Shown: one piece after another, positions 27,265 through 36,191 of the stretch
Position numbering within the stretch: position 1 is the first letter of the stretch
Layout of the letters: every line of letters begins with the position of its first letter
NCBI RefSeq assembly: GCF_000204135.1
Contig: NC_015408.1
Coordinates: 496,001 to 560,000, forward strand
Direction of reading: 5' to 3'
DNA: 64,000 nucleotides
Origin: Chlamydia pecorum E58
Lineage (GTDB): Bacteria > Chlamydiota > Chlamydiia > Chlamydiales > Chlamydiaceae
Position numbers and translations under genes: made by a program
Notes under the pieces: generated by a model
What the model was told of the DNA's origin: nothing
Seen by the model: only the letters and a program-made list of their open reading frames with translations
The model's database searches: none

Positions 27265-28617
27265 TTATTCCGATAGAGAGGGGAGGCTTTTAGAAGATAG
27301 AGAGACCTCCTTTTCTGGGAACCGGATTTCTTTTCTCAGGAGATAGACTCCGAGTAGGTTAAAGCATAGCAACAGAGCTCCTGAAATCGACATGATAAGC
27401 AGGGCTGTGTTCTGATTTAGGAAACAAAACGCAGGCAGAGCGATGAACCCATAGAGGGTGTAGATCTTCGTCCCATAGTTGCCATAGAGAAATTTCGCGC
27501 ATTTTTTCCCAACGAGGAAGTAGGAAATAATGGTTGTATATCCTGTGACAAAGAAGAACGCTGGGAGGAAGTACTTTGCCGCGGGGAAGTAGGAGGTTAA
27601 GGTGTGCTCTACCGCCTGCAAGGCATTATCAAACCCTAAAGACCATGACCCGGAAGCCAACACCATAAGGAGGCTTAACGTGCAAATCAGGTTATCTACA
27701 GCAATCCCCACAATACTAAGCTGCGCTTGGGAACTTGGATCTTTGGCAGAGCTTTCACTTTGGATAATAGAGTCAAAGCCAATGCCTATATCCCCAGAAT
27801 AGGCAGCTCTAGAGATCCCTTGATGGATGGTTGTAATGACTGTACATCCTGCAAATCCTCCAAGAGCACCATGTCCTGTAAATGCAGAGGTGAACACAGA
27901 AGAGAGCATCTGAGGGATATGCTGATACTCCTTAAAGAGGATATAAAGAGCGCTAGCACAGTAAATCGTCATGAATACAGGAAGAATCTTGGTGCAGATT
28001 TTCCCTACTCGCTGTAGCCCCCCCTGTACGGCATAGATAACAAGAAGGAGTAAAGCAAGCATGGGGATGAACTTAGGGATTTCCCAACACGAAGCTAAAC
28101 TTTCGGTAATTACCGAAAACTGGTAGATCTCCACGCCATAGATACATAATAACACGGCAACAATATAGGAGATCAGGGGAGTTTTATAAGCTTTGTTAAG
28201 AAAATATATAGGCCCACCCTGATACACGCCGTCGCTATCGACCTTGCGAAACTTAATTCCAAGATACACCTCGGAATACTTCACTATAGAACCAAAAATT
28301 CCCGCTATCCACACCCAAAATAATGCTCCTGGGCCTCCTATGCATGCAGCAGTGACAATACCGACAATGTTCCCAATTCCTATGTTGCCTCCAGCAGAAG
28401 CAAAAAATACCTTTAAAGGATGGACACCCTTTTCGGAGGGGGAGTCGCCATTTTCAGCTGTTTGTGTATAGTGACGTAGAAGTCGGCAGAACTGAGGAAA
28501 CTTTGTGAACTGGGAAAAGCGAGACTTCCAAGATAAGGTACACCCCAGCAAAATAATCACTACAAATGCAATGTAGGACCAGAAAAAATCATCAAAAGAC
28601 GATAAGAGTGCCATCAT
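27265..28617 (-). CDS. alsT: Sodium:alanine/glycine symporter (AGCS family)
   Basis: This 450-residue polytopic membrane protein is the ortholog of CT409 (once called D-alanine/glycine permease). Family signatures seen are FFASAGGNIGIGNIVGIVTA near residue 70, the GGPGALFWVW segment and the GFAGCTVITTIHQGISRAAYSGDIGIG region. It imports alanine or glycine with sodium. Chlamydiae need alanine for protein and for cell-wall peptides. It is the last gene of a minus-strand string, 66 bases after lspA. A G7 run lies in the codons for QGGLQ. Confidence 0.93.
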   Translation of the reverse strand: MMALLSSFDDFFWSYIAFVVIILLGCTLSWKSRFSQFTKFPQFCRLLRHYTQTAENGDSPSEKGVHPLKVFFASAGGNIGIGNIVGIVTAACIGGPGALFWVWIAGIFGSIVKYSEVYLGIKFRKVDSDGVYQGGPIYFLNKAYKTPLISYIVAVLLCIYGVEIYQFSVITESLASCWEIPKFIPMLALLLLVIYAVQGGLQRVGKICTKILPVFMTIYCASALYILFKEYQHIPQMLSSVFTSAFTGHGALGGFAGCTVITTIHQGISRAAYSGDIGIGFDSIIQSESSAKDPSSQAQLSIVGIAVDNLICTLSLLMVLASGSWSLGFDNALQAVEHTLTSYFPAAKYFLPAFFFVTGYTTIISYFLVGKKCAKFLYGNYGTKIYTLYGFIALPAFCFLNQNTALLIMSISGALLLCFNLLGVYLLRKEIRFPEKEVSLSSKSLPSLSE

Positions 28618-28683
28618 AACAATTTCATCCCTTAAATAATAACGGTTAATCTCCAGTCATTAGAATTATTTGGAAAACAAACT

Positions 28684-29184
28684 TTATATACTATTTGTCT
28701 TTTGTTTTTTAGGAAAATAAAGTTTATATACTAATAATAGTGTTCCTAAAGAAATAAAGACGTCAGAGAAATTGAATGTGGGGAATGCAAAGCTTCTATA
28801 ACTGAAAGCAAGGAAGTCAATCACATGACCGTAGAAAAAGATATCTCCTACGTTCCCTATAGCCCCAGAGCAAAGCAAAATGAGTGCAAAGCGTGTGAGA
28901 GATGATAAAGATTTTCTTTTAAAAAAAAGATAGGCAAGAATGCCTACAATAACACATAGACGAAAGATTAATAAAAATTTTTTATAATTTGTAAAAAGAC
29001 CAAAGGCGGCGCCTTCATTGAAAGTGGGAAAGATGGAGAAGGACAGCCCCCCCCAATTATGAGTATATAATTTGGGGTGAGAAGCACAGCTTTTATATCC
29101 TAGTAGGACAGCAAATTTTGTGGCCCAGTCAAAGAGAACGAAGGAGAGGATAGTTATAAATATATTTCGAGATGACGAGGCCAT
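28684..29184 (-). CDS. lspA: Prolipoprotein signal peptidase (signal peptidase II)
   Basis: A 166-residue inner membrane aspartyl protease that cuts lipoprotein signal peptides such as those of OmcA. Four hydrophobic helices are present. FNEGAAFGLF and the two catalytic Asp in GNVGDIFF and FNFSD are conserved, although the Arg that usually follows the first Asp is absent. A run of eight G (minus strand) encodes the WGGL segment at 29047-29054, a possible slippage site. It starts 5 bases after dksA. Confidence 0.93.
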   Translation of the reverse strand: MASSSRNIFITILSFVLFDWATKFAVLLGYKSCASHPKLYTHNWGGLSFSIFPTFNEGAAFGLFTNYKKFLLIFRLCVIVGILAYLFFKRKSLSSLTRFALILLCSGAIGNVGDIFFYGHVIDFLAFSYRSFAFPTFNFSDVFISLGTLLLVYKLYFPKKQKTNSI

Positions 29185-29189
29185 TAAAA

Positions 29190-29564
29190 CTAACTCTCAG
29201 AAAGAAGACCTTTTTCAAATTGTTCCTGAGCTTTGACAGTCATTGTAGCATATGGGATTGCCATAAGTCTACAAATAGGAATTTCTTCTCCGCTTACGTC
29301 ACAGATGCCGTAGGAGGTTTCTTCGATTTTTTCTAAAGCACGATTAATTTGTCGGAGAAGTTCATACTCTTTCGTTGTGACTTCAAGGCTAATCGTACGG
29401 TCAAATGTATCGGTACCTTGATCTGCTTGATGTTGAGAATAGCCTGTAGCTTCATTTGGTTTTTTAACTTCTTGAGCATTGCCTTCTAAAGTATGGGACA
29501 GCTTAGCTCGCATTTCTAAAAGTCTTTGCTTAAATTGTTCTATCTCATCTTCTGATAGGGGCAT
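29190..29564 (-). CDS. dksA: DksA/TraR-family protein with degraded zinc finger
   Basis: This 124-residue protein has the coiled-coil hairpin with the acidic tip DQGTDTFDRT, which in DksA reaches the RNA polymerase active site, and the C-terminal YGICDVSGEEIP region. Of the four zinc-binding Cys only the first (GIC) is in place; the others read Ser, Thr and Ala. It corresponds to CT407. Chlamydiae lack RelA/SpoT, so a ppGpp-dependent role is unlikely. It lies between nrdR and lspA in one operon. Confidence 0.9.
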   Translation of the reverse strand: MPLSEDEIEQFKQRLLEMRAKLSHTLEGNAQEVKKPNEATGYSQHQADQGTDTFDRTISLEVTTKEYELLRQINRALEKIEETSYGICDVSGEEIPICRLMAIPYATMTVKAQEQFEKGLLSES

Positions 29565-29587
29565 AAAGTCTCTCCTTTTATTATAAA

Positions 29588-30046
29588 CTATTTTTCCATA
29601 TCGGGAGTTGCGGACAATAGGACTTCCATCAATTCACCGACGTCTTTAAACCTACGGTAAACGCAAGCGAATCTGATATAAGCAATCATGTCAGCCTTTT
29701 TAAGATATTTCATTACTAGTTCGCCAATTTCTTTGGTAGAGATTTCCCTATTTTGTTTCCCTAACAATTCTGTTTTTACATTAGATGCAATCGCATGAAC
29801 CTGATCCTGGCCTATACGAGTATGACTAGAAGCAGCTTTTAATCCATTAATTAATTTAGTTTCTTGAAAGCTTTCATAGCGCCCGTCCCTCTTTAATACT
29901 TGAAGAGTGAGCTCTACTGTTTCGAAGGTAGTAAAGCGTTGACAACACTTCAGACATTCACGACGACGCTTTATTGCGTTTGCTTCGGTAGCATTTCTAG
30001 AATCTATAACTCTTAATTCCCCATGATTGCAAAAAGGACACTGCAT
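29588..30046 (-). CDS. nrdR: Transcriptional repressor NrdR
   Basis: This 152-residue protein has an N-terminal zinc ribbon (CPFC at 3-6 and CLKC at 31-34), RRRECLKC-RFTTFE, and an ATP-cone domain (VLKRDGRYESFQETKL onward) that senses dATP/ATP to repress ribonucleotide reductase genes. It corresponds to CT406. It is divergent from ribE across a 190-base gap that must hold both promoters. I did not find a clear NrdR box there. Confidence 0.95.
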   Translation of the reverse strand: MQCPFCNHGELRVIDSRNATEANAIKRRRECLKCCQRFTTFETVELTLQVLKRDGRYESFQETKLINGLKAASSHTRIGQDQVHAIASNVKTELLGKQNREISTKEIGELVMKYLKKADMIAYIRFACVYRRFKDVGELMEVLLSATPDMEK

Positions 30047-30236
30047 GGGAGCTACCTCCTAAGTTAAAGGTAGTCAAAGAATACAAGGTTTTAAAAACAG
30101 GGTAATCTAAGTAAGTATAGTTGCAAAGTTTTTTTCTTAAAGGAGGAGAATTTTTTTTAAATCATTTTCTGTATTTTTAGAAGAAACTGATATGCTCTTT
30201 ATTAAATTTCTATTTCTTCTAATTTTATGAGGAACA

Positions 30237-30830
30237 ATGTTTTCCGGGATCATTCAAGAAGTTGGCACAATTTGTTTTTTACAACCTCAGGAGGGGCATG
30301 TTGTTTTGGGAATCCAAGGCACTCTAAAATTTCTTGATAGGGTAATAGAAGGTGGTAGCGTAGCTGTAGACGGGGTTTGTCTAACAATGACACGAAAAGA
30401 ACGCTCCATAATGTTTTTCGATGTGATTCCAGAAACACTAGCTTGCACAACGCTTCAAAAATGCTGCCTAGGGGATAGGGTGAATTTAGAAAATGCCCTA
30501 AGGTTCGGGGATCCCGTTGGAGGGCATATGGTCTCAGGACATGTGTGCGGTACGGGGGAAATTATATCTATTCGAGGAAATCGTTATGAGTTTCAGGTTT
30601 CTGCCTATCTTGCCCCTTACTTATTTGACAAGGGGTTTATTGCTATTGATGGCATTAGTTTAACATTAGCTTCAGTTAAGGAAACAGAGTTTTCTGTAGG
30701 GGTGATCCCAGAAACGCTGCAGAGAACGAGTTTGGGTTATAAAAGTGTGAACAGCCTGGTAAATATTGAAGTGGATATGTCTACAAAGGTCCAGGTAGAC
30801 ACGTTACAACGTCTAGCAGTATGTAGGTAG
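30237..30830 (+). CDS. ribE: Riboflavin synthase, alpha chain
   Basis: This 197-residue enzyme dismutates two 6,7-dimethyl-8-ribityllumazines into riboflavin. It contains two tandem lumazine-binding domains: FSGIIQEVG..SVAVDGVCLTM and the second with GGHMVSGHVCGTG..FIAIDGISLTL. The repeat VIPETL-TTL/RTSLG is present in both halves. It corresponds to CT405 (ribC in older names). GAGGAA precedes the ATG. The methyltransferase gene follows after 5 bases. Confidence 0.96.
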   Translation: MFSGIIQEVGTICFLQPQEGHVVLGIQGTLKFLDRVIEGGSVAVDGVCLTMTRKERSIMFFDVIPETLACTTLQKCCLGDRVNLENALRFGDPVGGHMVSGHVCGTGEIISIRGNRYEFQVSAYLAPYLFDKGFIAIDGISLTLASVKETEFSVGVIPETLQRTSLGYKSVNSLVNIEVDMSTKVQVDTLQRLAVCR

Positions 30831-30835
30831 GGAAG

Positions 30836-31663
30836 ATGGATTATGTTATGCTCGATAGTGGAGATGGGCAAAAACTAGAGAAATTTGGCCCCGTGGTACT
30901 ATCTCGCCCCTCCAGTATAGCGATTTGGCCTAAGAAGTTTCCTAAGCTATGGTCTCAGGCAGCAGCGAGATTTTCCCGAGAGGGAGAGGGAGGAGAGTGG
31001 CAAATAAGAAAGAATCTCCCTCAGGAATGGGAGATTCTTTTGCAAGGAGTGCGTTGTTGTTTGAAAACGACTCCTTTTGGGCATCTTGGGGTTTTCCCTG
31101 AACATGCCGGATTTTGGCCACAACTTCGCCGTGCTATAGAGACCACTCCAGAATGTCGTGTGTTAAATCTATTTGCTTATACGGGCATTACCTCAATTTT
31201 TGCTGCAAAATGCGGAGCAATGGTCACTCATGTGGATGCATCCAAAGCTGTAGTAAGATGGGCACAGAAAAATACCGAACTAAATCATTTGCCTGAGAAG
31301 AGGATCTTTTGGGTGATTGAGGATGTCATGGCCTTCTTACAAAGGGAGATTCGCCGAGGGAAGGAATATCATATCCTTGTCCTAGATCCCCCTAGCTACG
31401 GTCGAGGCCCAGGTGGAGAGGTTTTTAAAATCGATAAGGATTTCTTTAAGTTATTATCTTTATGTTCTCAGCTGCTCTCTTCCTCTTCGCGTTTGGTGGT
31501 GATCTCTTCACACACCCCGGGCCATACCCCAGAATTTTTAAAGTGCTTAGCGCAACGGGGGCTGCCAAAGCTTGCCCCTTCGCAGTGGTTTTGTGGGGAA
31601 AGTTTTTGCGGAGAAGGAAGTAATGCCTTGCCTTCAGGGAGTTGTGCTATATGGAGTTCTTAG
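30836..31663 (+). CDS. Class I SAM-dependent methyltransferase, RlmI-like
   Basis: This 275-residue protein has a PUA-less Rossmann methyltransferase core. LNLFAYTGITSIFAAKCGA (about 105-123) is motif I, THVDASKAVV binds SAM ribose, and LDPPSYGRG (about 182-190) is the motif IV of rRNA cytosine-C5 methyltransferases of the RlmI/RlmK type. It corresponds to CT404. rRNA is the probable substrate; the exact base is unknown. It overlaps the next gene by 13 bases. Confidence 0.88.
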   Translation: MDYVMLDSGDGQKLEKFGPVVLSRPSSIAIWPKKFPKLWSQAAARFSREGEGGEWQIRKNLPQEWEILLQGVRCCLKTTPFGHLGVFPEHAGFWPQLRRAIETTPECRVLNLFAYTGITSIFAAKCGAMVTHVDASKAVVRWAQKNTELNHLPEKRIFWVIEDVMAFLQREIRRGKEYHILVLDPPSYGRGPGGEVFKIDKDFFKLLSLCSQLLSSSSRLVVISSHTPGHTPEFLKCLAQRGLPKLAPSQWFCGESFCGEGSNALPSGSCAIWSS

Positions 31664-32451
31664 GAAAACACAATCCTAAAATCAAAGAGGCTTTAGCGTT
31701 AAAACGAACTAAATCTCGTAAGGGAGAGTTCTTTCTTGTGGAAGGGGTGCGGGAGATCCGAAAAGCCTTAGATGCTGGGTATCCTTTTCAGCATCTTCTA
31801 TGTACTGCAAATCTCTCTGAAGAGGAAGAAAGTTTGTGTCAAGAGGCAGCAAAGCGCTCTATAGCGATATTTTTTTTCCACGAAGAGTCTTTGTCAGAGC
31901 TTTCTTATAAGGAGAACTCCGGTCATGTCATTGCGGTAGTACGGAAAACCTTTTTAAGTACGCAAGAATTTTTAGCTTCCAGAAGAAATCCTGTCCCGTT
32001 TTATCTCATCATTGAGCAGGTAGAAAAACCAGGAAACGTTGGAGCACTCTTAAGAACCGGAGATGGAGTGGGAGTGGACGGAGTGATCCTCTGTGATCCT
32101 ATCGTAGATCTATACAATCCTAATGTCATTCGCTCTTCCCTTGGAACTGTGTTTACTCTTCCTGTTTTATGTGCCTCCCTTCCAGAAGTTCTCCAGCTTA
32201 TTCGCAAAGAATCTTGGGAGGTCTACGTCACGAGCCCCAGAGCTAAGAAGCTATATTTTGAAGAAACTTTCCTTGCTCCCACAGCAATAGTCTTTGGTTC
32301 AGAAAAAGACGGCCTCATGCAGCCCTGGTTTCACGAAAGATTTAAAGAAATCACTTTGCCTATGCGAGGAAAAGCAGATTCTTTAAATCTATCTACTTCA
32401 GTGGCTGCAATAGCTTATGAAGTGCTTCGGCAGCGCATGGTTTCTATGTAG
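31651..32451 (+). CDS. SpoU/TrmH-family RNA 2'-O-methyltransferase
   Basis: I start this at the ATG at 31651 (MEFLGKHNPKIK), giving 266 residues; an in-frame codon 9 bases upstream looks less natural. SPOUT knot motifs are clear: EKPGNVGALLRT (motif 1), VFGSEKDGL (motif 2) and NLSTSVAAIAYE (motif 3). An N-terminal SpoU substrate-binding domain precedes them. It corresponds to CT403. 23S rRNA or tRNA is the likely target. Confidence 0.92.
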   Translation: MEFLGKHNPKIKEALALKRTKSRKGEFFLVEGVREIRKALDAGYPFQHLLCTANLSEEEESLCQEAAKRSIAIFFFHEESLSELSYKENSGHVIAVVRKTFLSTQEFLASRRNPVPFYLIIEQVEKPGNVGALLRTGDGVGVDGVILCDPIVDLYNPNVIRSSLGTVFTLPVLCASLPEVLQLIRKESWEVYVTSPRAKKLYFEETFLAPTAIVFGSEKDGLMQPWFHERFKEITLPMRGKADSLNLSTSVAAIAYEVLRQRMVSM

Positions 32452-32642
32452 GGAGCTTATAGTCAATTAAAAATGTTTTTTTAATTATACTAATACATCT
32501 TTTTAAAAAGAATATTCTATAATATTCTGTAAACTTGATTTTTAATCTTTTTCTTGTAATGCTTTACTTCCTGCTATGGAAGATCGTGGCTTTTGAATAT
32601 CGCGATTTTCAAAAAGAAAGTCGTTAATTTAAGGATGAAGCC

Positions 32643-33743
32643 ATGAGAGAGCGAATTCCTTCGCCCTTTTTTATGTTGTATCGTCGTATGGTTCTTTCCA
32701 TAAGTTTAGGACAGTTCTTAGGGAAGGGACTTGTCGGAAAGGTTTTGTCCAAGAGTTTCTCCTTGCTAGTTTCCCTTAGACACAGATATTTTCGCCCCAC
32801 CCCTTTCCGTTCTCGAGCGACTGTTGTTAGCGTTGGAAATATTGTTCTTGGGGGTGCTGGGAAAACCCCTGTAGTTTTATGGCTAGCGGAGCAGCTGCAA
32901 TCTCGAGGGTATTCCTGTGCGGTATTGTCACGAGGATATAAGAGTATTTGTAGTAGAAAAAGGAAACTCACCGTTGTGGATATTCGTAAACATTCTGCAG
33001 CGTATGTTGGAGATGAGCCCTTGCTAATGGCTGAGAAGCTTCCTCCAAGGTCTGTTTGGGTTCATAAGGACCGTAGGGTAGCTGCAGCTCAAGCTGAGAA
33101 GCAGTTCGATATTCTTTTGCTGGATGACGGCCTTCAGTACCGCAAATTGCATAAGGATATGGAGATTGCTGTAGTGAATGGTCAGGATCCTTTAGGGGCA
33201 GGGGAGTTTTTCCCAAGGGGGAGATTACGAGATTTTCCAGAGCGTTTGCAAAAGGTGGATGCAATTATTGTGAATGGGAATTGTTCTTCAGAGCATCAAG
33301 AGCTTTTAAGTGGGTTTCCCGCTTCACAGGTATTAGTGAAGCCTACAATTGCTTCAGTTGAGTGGATTCATAAAGGGGAGAGCATTGCAAATTTAGGGCT
33401 TTGCGGCTTACCTGTGGGGGTGTTTTGTGGTTTAGGTTTTCCTCAGGGGTTTTTGCAGATGCTAAGGGATGCTGGAGTAAAGATCTTAGGGACCTATATT
33501 CTTCCAGATCACGCAAGAATTACAAAAAAAGAATTATATTACTTTTGTCAGAAAATGGTGTTGCGCCAGGGACAAGGGATCTTATGTACGGAAAAAGATA
33601 GTGTGAAGTTGTGTGACGTATCTTGTGAAAAGGATTTGTTGCCAATTGGTAAAGTACGTATGAGCTTAGAAGTCGAAAATAGCCAAGCTTGTTCTCTCTT
33701 AGACACCATTGATCAAATACACAAAAATAGGGGTAACGAATGA
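32643..33743 (+). CDS. lpxK: Tetraacyldisaccharide 4'-kinase
   Basis: This 366-residue kinase of lipid A synthesis adds the 4' phosphate to the tetraacyl disaccharide at the inner membrane. The P-loop VGNIVLGGAGKTP (about 56-68), LSRGYKS, YVGDEPLLMA and LLDDGLQYR are family signatures, and an N-terminal membrane-associating region is present. It corresponds to CT402. It is the first gene of a string with gltT (4-base overlap), pdhC and kpsF. The 190 bases upstream are AT-rich and should hold the promoter. Confidence 0.95.
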   Translation: MRERIPSPFFMLYRRMVLSISLGQFLGKGLVGKVLSKSFSLLVSLRHRYFRPTPFRSRATVVSVGNIVLGGAGKTPVVLWLAEQLQSRGYSCAVLSRGYKSICSRKRKLTVVDIRKHSAAYVGDEPLLMAEKLPPRSVWVHKDRRVAAAQAEKQFDILLLDDGLQYRKLHKDMEIAVVNGQDPLGAGEFFPRGRLRDFPERLQKVDAIIVNGNCSSEHQELLSGFPASQVLVKPTIASVEWIHKGESIANLGLCGLPVGVFCGLGFPQGFLQMLRDAGVKILGTYILPDHARITKKELYYFCQKMVLRQGQGILCTEKDSVKLCDVSCEKDLLPIGKVRMSLEVENSQACSLLDTIDQIHKNRGNE

Positions 33744-34984
33744 AACTATGGATGAAAATCTTTATAGGATTGTTTGTCGGGGTTGCCTTAGGTTTAGTTT
33801 TAGAAGATAAAGCAATCTTTTTTAAACCCATTGGGGACATTTTTTTAAATTTATTGAGCATGGTGGTGTACCCACTAGTTTTCTGCTCAATGGTTTTAGG
33901 CATTGCTTCAATCAGTGATTTAAAAAAACTCGGTCGTATTGGATTGAAAAGTGTCGGTCTATATTTAGGAACGACAGCAATTGCCATTGTGATTGGGCTT
34001 GGTTTTGCTGAGATATTTCACCCCGGACAAGGATGTGATCTTTCCCACACGCTCGCGGAACAACCTTCTATGCAGACTCCAGCAAGGAGTGCTTCATATT
34101 TTTTATCTTTAGTCGCTCAGATATTTCCTTCTAATCCTGTACGCTCTTTTGTTGAAGGGAATATCTTGCAAATCATCATTTTTGCGATTTTTTTAGGGAT
34201 TGCCTTAAGGATTTCTGGAGAGAAAGGACGTCCAGTAGAGAAGTTTATTGATGGGTTTTCTGAGATTATGTTGTGCATGGTTAATATGATCATGGCGTTT
34301 GCTCCCTACGGTGTGGGAGCGAGCATCGCATGGATTTCCGGAAGTCATGGGTTGGTGATTCTATGGCAGCTGAGCAAATTTATCATTGCCTACTACCTCG
34401 CTTGCATTTTCCATGCCCTTTTAGTTTTTGGGGGACTTGTGCGTTTCGGCTGTAAGATGTCCTTTTGGAAGTTTCTCTCTTCTATGATGGATGCGATTTC
34501 CTGTGCCGTATCCACAGCGAGCAGCTCAGCAACACTCCCAGTCACCATGCGGTGTGTTTCAAAAAATCTTGGGGTTTCTGCAGAAGTCTCTGGCTTTGTT
34601 TTGCCCCTAGGCGCTACTGTGAATATGAACGGCACGGCAATTTTCCAAGGCATGGCAGCGGTTTTTATTGCTCAGGCATACAACTGTCCCTTATCGTTGA
34701 GCAGTTTGGTGCTGTTAGTCGTGACAGCAACATTTTCTGCTGTAGGTAGCGCAGGGGTGCCAGGAGGGGGAATGATTACCTTGGGCTCTGTATTGGTCTC
34801 TGTTGGCTTGCCTATTCAGGGGATCGCTGTATTGGCTGGGATTGACCGCTTAAGAGATATTATAGGCACCCCTATGAATATTTTAGGGGATGCTGTTGTT
34901 GCCACATATGTCGCTTCTATGGAAGGTGAGAAGCTGCATACCGAAGAGTATTCTGTGGCACGGGAGACAACTGAATCTGTATAA
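33740..34984 (+). CDS. gltT: Sodium/proton:dicarboxylate or glutamate symporter
   Basis: This 414-residue DAACS (GltP/DctA) transporter has eight helices and re-entrant loops. The SSSATLPVT serine-rich loop (HP1), NMNGTAIF (TM7 sodium site), GVPGGGMITLG (HP2) and DRLRDIIGTPMNILGD (TM8) are conserved. It corresponds to CT401. It likely imports glutamate or a C4-dicarboxylate such as 2-oxoglutarate from the host cytosol. The lpxK stop overlaps its ATG by 4 bases. Confidence 0.95.
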   Translation: MKLWMKIFIGLFVGVALGLVLEDKAIFFKPIGDIFLNLLSMVVYPLVFCSMVLGIASISDLKKLGRIGLKSVGLYLGTTAIAIVIGLGFAEIFHPGQGCDLSHTLAEQPSMQTPARSASYFLSLVAQIFPSNPVRSFVEGNILQIIIFAIFLGIALRISGEKGRPVEKFIDGFSEIMLCMVNMIMAFAPYGVGASIAWISGSHGLVILWQLSKFIIAYYLACIFHALLVFGGLVRFGCKMSFWKFLSSMMDAISCAVSTASSSATLPVTMRCVSKNLGVSAEVSGFVLPLGATVNMNGTAIFQGMAAVFIAQAYNCPLSLSSLVLLVVTATFSAVGSAGVPGGGMITLGSVLVSVGLPIQGIAVLAGIDRLRDIIGTPMNILGDAVVATYVASMEGEKLHTEEYSVARETTESV

Positions 34985-35004
34985 TTTGAAAGGGTAAGCA
35001 TTAT

Positions 35005-36162
35005 ATGTTTGAGTTTCGATTCCCTAAAATAGGAGAAGCTGGGTCTGGAGGATCTGTAGTTCGTTGGCTAAAGAATGTTGGAGAGTTCGTCAAAAAAGAT
35101 GAGCCTCTACTTGAGGTGTCGACTGATAAAATCGCTACAGAACTTGCTTCTCCTCAAGCGGGAATCTTAGCTCAGCAACTTGTTAATGAAGGAGATGAGG
35201 TTGCTTCTGGGGATGTTTTAGCTTTGTTAGAGGAATCTTCTTTGGAAGCATCTGAAGAAGCCCCTCCTAAGGAGGAGCTTTGTACCTTTGGAGAAGAGCT
35301 TCCTACAGCAACTCCAGGGGGATGGTTTTCACCTTCGGTGTTAAGTTTAGCTCAATGTAAAGGGATCGCTATGCATGAGCTGCAGCAGATCCCAGGAACG
35401 GGAAGTGATGGGAGAGTCACGAAGAAGGATTTAGAGGCGTATATTGAAACCCGTTCTTCGGAAGATCAAAGTAAAGAGAATCGCATTCCGATGTCTCCTT
35501 TACGTCGTGCTATTGCCTCTTCTTTGTCGAAGTCCTCAGATGAGGTTCCCCATGCTTCCTTAGTTGTAGACGTAGATGTTACGGATCTTATGAATTTAAT
35601 TGCTGAGGAGAGAGAACGTTTTTTTGCTACCCATCATGTGAAGCTGACCATTACGAGCTTCATTGTGCAGTGTCTTGCAAAGACTTTAGAGCAGTTTCCC
35701 TTATTGAATGGGTCTTTAGATGGCCATACTATTGTAGTAAAGAAATCCATAAATGTGGGTGTTGCTGTAAACCTCAACAAGGAAGGAGTTGTTGTCCCTG
35801 TCATCCGCAACTGCCAAGATCAGGGATTAGTAAGTATTGCTAAGGCCCTTGCAGATCTTTCCTCTCGTGCTCGAGAGAATCGCTTAGATCCCTCTGAAGT
35901 GCAGGAGGGGAGCGTCACAGTCACTAATTTTGGCATGACAGGAGCATTGATGGGGATGCCGATTATTCGTTATCCTGAGGTGGCTATTTTAGGGATAGGC
36001 ACTATCCAAAAGCGTGTAGTGGTCCGAGAGGATGACTCTCTTGCGATTAGAAAAATGATGTACGTTACACTTACTTTTGATCATCGTGTTCTTGATGGCA
36101 TATATGGAAGCGAATTTTTAACCTCATTGAAAAATCGTTTAGAGTCTGTTACCATGAGCTAA
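35005..36162 (+). CDS. pdhC: Dihydrolipoamide acyltransferase (E2) of a 2-oxoacid dehydrogenase
   Basis: A 385-residue E2 core protein. The lipoyl domain (1-75) has the lipoylated Lys in STDKIATEL. A short E3-binding domain follows (SPSVLSLAQCKGI..GRVTKKDLEAYI, about 110-150). The catalytic domain ends with DHRVLDG, which contains the active-site His and Asp. It corresponds to CT400. E1 genes are not in the window, so whether it serves pyruvate, 2-oxoglutarate or branched-chain substrate cannot be decided here. Pdh in name only follows the C. trachomatis annotation. Confidence 0.9.
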   Translation: MFEFRFPKIGEAGSGGSVVRWLKNVGEFVKKDEPLLEVSTDKIATELASPQAGILAQQLVNEGDEVASGDVLALLEESSLEASEEAPPKEELCTFGEELPTATPGGWFSPSVLSLAQCKGIAMHELQQIPGTGSDGRVTKKDLEAYIETRSSEDQSKENRIPMSPLRRAIASSLSKSSDEVPHASLVVDVDVTDLMNLIAEERERFFATHHVKLTITSFIVQCLAKTLEQFPLLNGSLDGHTIVVKKSINVGVAVNLNKEGVVVPVIRNCQDQGLVSIAKALADLSSRARENRLDPSEVQEGSVTVTNFGMTGALMGMPIIRYPEVAILGIGTIQKRVVVREDDSLAIRKMMYVTLTFDHRVLDGIYGSEFLTSLKNRLESVTMS

Positions 36163-36191
36163 CATGAGTTTGAGTTTTTGATTTAGCCATA

